The translations under genes and the position numbers were made by a program. The notes beneath the pieces were generated by a model. It was not told where the DNA came from and did no database searches. It saw only the letters and a list, made by a program, of their open reading frames with translations. Shown piece after piece: positions 57,851 through 64,000 of a stretch of DNA of 64,000 nucleotides. How positions within the stretch are numbered: position 1 is the first letter of the stretch; each line of letters opens with the position of its first letter. The stretch spans positions 74,345,741-74,409,740 of the forward strand of contig CM041465.1 of the NCBI GenBank assembly GCA_023213395.1, given 5' to 3'. This DNA comes from Cycas panzhihuaensis. Taxonomy: Eukaryota; Cycadophyta.

Positions 57851-60521
57851 GAAGGTACCTTTGTACTTCTACTTATTATTTTCATCATTATATTATGATA
57901 GTTTTTCTTATATATCTATTCATTATTTCTTTGTGCTTTCACACATTATTATGGACAATAGTAGGTTCTAAATTGATTGTTTATGATCACTTATTTTTAC
58001 TTTTGTTGATTGATGTAAGATCTTTTATATTCAAAATAATTAGAAAAAATTATACAAATTATAAAAAAATCCAACTTGTAAAGCATAGTGTATTTTGAGT
58101 TGGTCTTATCCTTTATAGCTAAATTAACTTAAGCATTGATTATCTCAAATATAGATAGATGTTTATATCATTTTGATATTTTTTCTAAGTTTTTAATACT
58201 AGTTCACCTACTTGGCATATGTACCATCTGTTTTGCCAAAATTGGGCCCTTGATTGAGTTTTTTATATTTTGATAATTCATTTATTTGATCATGGATGTA
58301 TCACCTTTTATATAAGATTATATTTAGTTATTAAGAAATTTATGATATATTTTTATTTGATTTCATGTGATTTTGGTGAAATATTATGATGATATTTTTG
58401 GATGATTGATGTTTGGATGATGATGAATGTATTATTGTATCCTTTACATATCGATGAATGAAAATAAAATCTCTCCTTGTATCCATTCCAATCCATTCTT
58501 TCTTTTAAAACACCCCTTTATTTTCATCTTTTCCTCTTGATTCTATACTTTAACTATCATTCTTTGGTATTCTTGGGCCTATTCTTAATCTACTACTTTT
58601 TTTGGGCTAGTTTTGTCCCTGATGGAATTATTTTTCTATAATTTTTTTAGCAATACTTTGATTTATTAATGTCTGCTTATTAAACTTTTGCATTTCCTAT
58701 TTCCTCTCACTTTTAATGTTGTTAAAAACATGATTTTATTTACAAAATATAATTGGTTATATTTTATAAATAAAATTACATTTTTCATCCTACATAAAAC
58801 ATGATCTACCATATTTTATGAAGGAAGTTACATTTTTTATGATTTTGCATGCAAATTTTTTTATGTTAATGTACTAATTTCCTTTTATCTTTGTATGCCT
58901 TTGCCTAGATTTTGTGGTAATCCCTTCTTCCTCATATAGAGGCCCTGGAAACATTGAAGAGTGGATTATTACAATATTTGTGATTATTACATCTTTTGAT
59001 AAAAAAGAGAAGAGAAGAGAAAAAGGAAGAATAAAGAGAGAAAGAAGTTTAGAGTTTTGAAAACCTATATTGTGCTACTAAAATTTGACTTTCTAAGACT
59101 TATTGAGATGTATTTTTTCTCTACAAATCTTTAATTTAGGATCTAATACTCTTTAAAAAATCTTGTAATGATTTTTCTACCATTCTCCTTTGTCTTTTTT
59201 AACTTTCTTAATGATATTGTGTCTAGTTCATGCTCTCTCCCTCATTTCAACTCTAGTATTACTTGTGTTTGCTATTTCCTTGGGTAAATTTTGGATAAAA
59301 TGTTAGTCCTTTATGGGATCTATAGGGGTTTTCTATAATAAAGAGGGATCTTCCTCTTCATCCTAATATATAGCTTCTCCCTCGTATTCTTCATAGCAGT
59401 CAGGGTTTTCCAAGAGATTTTCATCTCATCCTTCCCCTTTTGATGGTGGTTTTCTAACATTTTCTTAGTCTTTTCCTTCTTGTTGCTTGTTTTAAAGGAA
59501 AAAATTGGTAAAAGATTGGTCATAAAGGGGAGATTGCTATCTTGATGCACAAATATCATTATCTTAGAGAGGACTTTTTATGGTTATTTAACACGCTTTC
59601 CTTGATTCTTAACTTCTCTCTTCCTTCTTTATAAACCAAAAAATATATCAATAAGAAAGAATAAGAAGAATAAACTTTGTATGCCTTTTAGTTATTTTCC
59701 TTTATAGAAGATGGCACAAATTCATCGATCTTATGGGTCCATGTTGTTGCATGAGATATAAAAATCTTTCTATGCTCCTAGTCTAGCCTTTCAATGAATT
59801 GTATAAGCAAACTCATGCTTGCATGGATGCAATCTTGTTTGAGAACTCTTTTATGCTTTAAAATTTGGAATTTTATGGAAAAGACATACATGCAAATTAA
59901 AGGAACTTATAAGCACCTTCATACCTTTTCAATCTTCATCAACTAGTATGTATGAAAGGTTTCTTCTATAAAGTTTACTTCTTATGTCTTTTCATTCGAG
60001 ATAAAAGGTTACTTTAAAAATTTAAAAAGTAATTCCTTTTGATATTATCAAAGTTTGCTTTTAAATAAAAACAAAAATTATGTGTGATTTTTCTCAATTA
60101 ATTTAAGGTGTGACTTTTTAGCATGTAGTTCTTATAAGTGTATGATTACATCATTGTTTTATTTTTATCTTTCCTTCATTTGATTGAACTTGAAACATTA
60201 AAAGTATAAGGAAAGAAATAGTAAAAAATAAGAAAAATAAAATAAAAACATTATCAGTGTAGCTCCAAACTTAGATCTTTGCTACCTGTTTGTGTAGGCT
60301 AGCATATTATATCACTGAGTTGTAAGCATATATTCTAGCCTCTTACTTTCAAAATAACTCTTAAGTATAAAACATGAACAAGTAGAGATACTTATTAGGA
60401 GTTGGGAAAAGTTGGTTCTAGGGTTCCTATAGGTCTAAATATCTCTCAATATTTACCTGAAATAAAAGAAACATAATGGTATTGAGAGGTACTTAGCCTA
60501 GGTCAAATTCCCAAATAACCA
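57851..60521 (+). other. Region containing the 5' LTR of Tat3 (start unresolved)
   Basis: It ends CCAAATAACCA before a Tat-type primer site. By analogy with the 2.6-kb Tat1 LTR most of this interval could be LTR, but I cannot see a second copy in the window to prove the left edge. A purine-rich stretch (58998-59050) and poly-T tracts are the only notable composition features. Confidence 0.4.
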
Positions 60522-60526
60522 TCTTT

Positions 60527-60546
60527 CTGGTGACCATATTGGGGAG
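60527..60546 (+). other. Tat3 primer-binding site (tRNA-Arg-like)
   Basis: CTGGTGACCATATTGGGGAG; same motif family as 17343 and 54716. Confidence 0.65.
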
Positions 60547-60589
60547 TTGTTTTTATTGGTTATATGCTTTTGAACAATGAAAATAATCC

Positions 60590-62900
60590 CTTCATCTCAA
60601 CAAAGGAGGTCTTTGAGACTTCAAGGACTACCACCAAACTTTGAACCTCAACATATTCATTTTACTTAAGAAGTTCCATCCACCCATGAGGATCTTTCTA
60701 AACATCAAGTATATGATACTTATTTGTATCCACCTAAGAAATTAGACTAATTATATAAAGTTCCCATTAAGTAAGGATATTCTAAAATACCTTCTCAGTT
60801 TGTTCATAGTGCTCCCTTTCATACCTCTTTTACTATTTAAGAAGGTGTTTCTCTTGTTCATGCATCTTCATCTTACTGAGAGCCAATTCTAACCAAAATT
60901 TCTTCTCCTATCTATATTCCTAGTTATGATGACCTTTTCCATCATGACACTCATACCATGTCTACTTCTCCTCACCATCATTAGTTTGACCCACTTTGTA
61001 AGGAATATAAATTGATACAGGATGAGCCTGCTACTCTTAAGGTTACTCAATCCCCTTTACAATTTCATCCTCCTACTTTGAGACCGTCCTCTTCTCCTCG
61101 CAAAGAAACTAAAGATAATAGATCTGTTCATTTATAATCTCGTGTTTCACCTGACTTGCCAAAAACCAAAATTGTCCTTCTCTTATTATATCTTCTACAT
61201 ATGAGAAACCTTTTAAGTTACTCACCTAAGGTAATCTTATTTCTTCTCATGCTCCTATTTCTCATCATGGTACTATATTAATTTTAAAACTTAGACCAAC
61301 TCCTTTATATTTTGTAAAGTTGTCACTTACACAATATGTTTATACTCCTTCCCAAGCTTATTAATAAGTGCTTGCACATAGGATTATTCCTTAATTGGTT
61401 AGGCTTATGCCTCCTTCTCCTATGTTAAATAATCTAATCCCATCATCTAATCCTACCTTTAACCTTTAAATTGCTCATCCTTAGGTTGTTTCTATTTAAT
61501 TCTAGACTACTTCAATAGTTAATCCCTCTTTCTCATCTTATATTCCTAGGCCATTCCCACAACATACCTCAACTTATAATCTTAATCCCATGTTCCCTTA
61601 AGTCCTTATACCTTAAAATAATTTAATGGTTAATCTAGCAACATGGTTTAACCCCACTCAATCTCTTCCAATTTGTCCTGCTTCTTATAAACAACAACCT
61701 ACTTCCTCTTTATTTCGTTAACCATCCTCCTTACCTTAACATTCCTCAATGTTGAGGCTAAGGAGACCTTTCTTAGATTATATGAAGTCTCCTTTTTCAT
61801 AAGAGGTCTTATTATCTCCCATGCCTCCTTTCCTACCTAAACTTCATAAGTTTTCAATTGAATCTTCTCAAGATATAACATCTCATATACAAGCATTTGC
61901 ACTTGCATATATTGACTTCATGCCATATGATTATGTCATGATGTGATTGTTCCCTAAGTCACTTCAAGGTGATCCTTTGAAGTGGTTTTATCACTTTCCT
62001 TTGGCTTCCATTCTTTCATTCCAATGATTATTCAATTCCTCCATCAATTATTTTAATGTAGAAAGACCATTTAAATCCATTATTAAATCACTATTGATTA
62101 TCAACTATAAGCATGATAAAACTTTAAGAGATTTTGTGAGAAGATTTTAAGATCAAGTTCATGCATATCATTCTCACTTATATTTGAATCTTCTTTTTGA
62201 TTTATTTACTAATGCTTTGAGACCTTATGTCCATCTTAAGGTATTCAAGATAGGTCCTTAAACATATAAGGAAGCTTTTAATTGATGCCTTATTTTGGAT
62301 ACATTTGAAATCCAAGTAGGTATTAAGAAAGTTGGTAAATTAATTCCTTTAAAAGAATTGGTTTAAGCACTTAAATCCTCTCATTCTAAACCAGTATATG
62401 ATCACTTAACTTCTTTAATAAGATCATTAGAGCATGTAATTAATACTGAGTTACACATTGATGACTTTTCTTGTAATCCTCCTAGCCAAGAAGCAAAAGT
62501 AATTTACCTTAATAAAGATAAAAAATAACAAAGCCCATCCATACCCTCTACTCCTATGAGGAAGACTAAATGGTGTTCTTCTCATTAAATTGATATGTAT
62601 AATAAGAGTCAATATCATATGGTTCAAGCAATGAATCAAAGGACTACTATTCAATTAAATCAAACTTCCAAAACTACTCAAGATCAATTAATTCATAAGG
62701 ATCCATTACCTTAACATGATGATAAAGAGGAGAAAGATAACAAAGGTAAGGCAAACTAAGTTGAAAGTGATGAAGGTGAAACTTTACAATCTAATTCATT
62801 AAAGAAATTGGTTACCTTTTCCAATCCTACATCAAAGCGTATTAATAGTCAAACTCACCCACCTCTTAAAGGTGGTGAAACTAAAAGAACTATCAGCATG
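60590..62900 (+). pseudogene. Tat3 gag
   Basis: A Pro/Ser/His-rich N-terminal part (about 60600-61780) corresponds to the linker of Tat1. The capsid domain (about 61820-62330) reads LPKLHKFSIESSQDITSHIQ, FPKSLQGDPLKWFYHFPL, SSINYFNVERPFKSIIKSLL and KHDKTLRDFVRRF, close to Tat1 18690-19010. The C-terminal part has TKWCSSH and DQLIHKDPLP (about 62570-62715), matching the Tat1 VHKDPFP block. Numerous TAA/TAG/TGA codons, mostly in one frame. Confidence 0.78.
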
Positions 62901-63189
62901 GTTGAGAGCATGAAAGAGTTCAAGTCCTTCCAAATCAATTGATGATTTGATAACTAAAAATCCTAACTTTTTACCTCTAGTTCCCCCTCACCCTATCAGG
63001 TTTTAATCCATTCCTTCTAGTTTAAAAGATGGTTCATTTTCTTTGGTTAATGAGTCAAAGACTATTCTTATTGGGATATTAGTTATGGACTTATTGAAGT
63101 CTTGCCTTAAGCAACACCAACTTCTATTTGATGCATTAGGAGTCCCTACCTTAGTGGGATCATCTGATTATATTCTTTCCTTTAACTTA

Positions 63190-63520
63190 GCTACTTTGCC
63201 TAGTTAAGTTAACCATGCTCCTAATCATATTCTCTGATTCTATATTAAAATTATCAAGGATGATATAAATATTAGATATATCATCATTGATAAGGGTTCA
63301 TCTGTTAATGTTATCCCTCTTCATCTTGTTAAAGATATAGAGATCTTTTTCTTTGATCCTTGTAAATGGTTTTTCCAAGGATATGATAAAAATTAAAAGA
63401 GTCCCCTTGGTCAAGTCACTCTACCTTTAACTTTAGAAGGTAAAACAATTTATGCTAAATTGACCATTATTGATCTTGATCTAAAGTATAATATCTTTTT
63501 GGGTAGACCTTAGATTACTT
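63190..63520 (+). pseudogene. Tat3 protease
   Basis: IIIDKGSSVNVIPLHLVKDI (active site Asp-Lys-Gly), FFQGYDKN, a TAA, KSPLGQVTLPLTLEGK and LKYNIFLGRP then TAG. Collinear with the Tat1 protease. Confidence 0.82.
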
Positions 63521-64000
63521 AAATAGTTGTTATTTACTCCTTTCATTTTGGTGAACTCCAATTCATTCATGAAGGAAAATTAAAAATTATAAAGTGTAAA
63601 CCTAAACTTATCAAGCAATCAGTATCACTCATTAAAACTAGTGTTGAACTTGGCAAATCCTCTAATGCTTTAAAATATTTCTTTTAATCTTTGGGCTTAA
63701 GGTAATATTTTACCATTGAAACTCTCTCTCCTTAGGGAAAAGTAAAAGATATTGATATGGTTAAAATTATTCCCTTTAAATTAGGTTTTTCTTCTTCTTC
63801 TTCCAATCTCATTAATCCTATTATATTATCTCAATCTTCTATTTCTTCTTTCGAAGAAGTGACATCATATCTTGATCATGTTGGAGTTAATCATTATCAC
63901 TCCACTCCCACCTTTCCATCCAGGATTGTACACCTCATCGAGAACCTCATTTTCCATTAGCGTATCTCTATCATCGATAACAAAATCGATCAAACTCTAT
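63521..64000 (+). pseudogene. Tat3 protease-RT spacer (partial)
   Basis: After the protease the frame leads into a Ser-rich linker (63757-63960, SSSSSNLINPIILSQSSISS) like that of Tat1. The window ends before RT. Confidence 0.6.

Larger units (their letters stand above)
60522..64000 (+). mobile_element. Tat3: 5' portion of a Tat-like Gypsy element, running off the window
   Basis: Primer site, gag, protease and start of the protease-RT spacer on the plus strand. Gag and protease align with Tat1 block for block. Confidence 0.75.

Overview
This window looks like nuclear DNA of a land plant with a large, transposon-packed genome. The evidence is the Copia and Ty3/Gypsy (Tat/Ogre-type) LTR retrotransposons, a pentatricopeptide-repeat (PPR) gene fragment, and a plant-mobile-domain-like gene carried by one element. 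The species cannot be told from the sequence. I found no intact host gene, tRNA, rRNA or CRISPR array. Nearly every coding block belongs to a decayed mobile element. Labels used below: Cop = Copia element, TG = gag-only terminal-repeat element, Tat = Tat/Ogre-type Gypsy element.

Region 1 (1-13,316) holds a Copia-type 5' LTR (Cop1, minus strand) inserted into a gag-only element (TG1, plus strand), followed by a two-level nest. TG2 (3394-13311, minus) is flanked by the 5-bp target duplication CAAAT. TG3 (4010-10054, minus) is flanked by ATCTC and sits inside the gag of TG2. TG1, TG2 and TG3 all have gag directly before the polypurine tract and 3' LTR, with no pol. This is the architecture called TR-GAG (terminal repeat with GAG). 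The long leader of TG3 has picked up fragments that look like a PPR gene and a PHD zinc finger, plus a 148-bp TA microsatellite.

Region 2 (14,703-48,059) is one giant Tat/Ogre-type Gypsy element, Tat1 (14708-48054, TSD GAGAC, LTRs of about 2.64 kb, PBS resembling the tRNA-Arg type). Two Copia elements split it: Cop2 (19034-28068, minus, inside gag; rearranged, with a third LTR and a piece of another Copia, Cop3) and Cop4 (29619-37136, plus, TSD CATGA, after the protease). Without these inserts Tat1 is about 16.8 kb and reads gag, protease, spacer, RT, RNase H, integrase. Then comes an antisense gene, followed by a second archaeal-type RNase H, the PPT and the 3' LTR. The antisense gene (about 43270-41531, minus) has a plant-mobile-domain-like N-terminal region, a Gly/Pro/Ala/Ser-rich linker, a 107-bp GT-AG phase-1 intron and a coiled-coil C-terminus. 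It is the most interesting item in the window.

Region 3 (48,060-64,000) is older AT-rich DNA with a Copia gag/protease remnant (Cop5) and the 5' parts of two more Tat-like elements (Tat2, Tat3). Each of these has a Tat-type PBS, gag and protease, and both run on the plus strand. Tat2 stops after the protease spacer; Tat3 runs off the end of the window.

LTR divergence judged by eye fits the nesting order: Cop4 LTRs are nearly identical, TG3 and Cop2 are intermediate, TG2 and Tat1 are older. Coordinates of target duplications and LTR ends are read directly. Domain borders in decayed genes are approximate.
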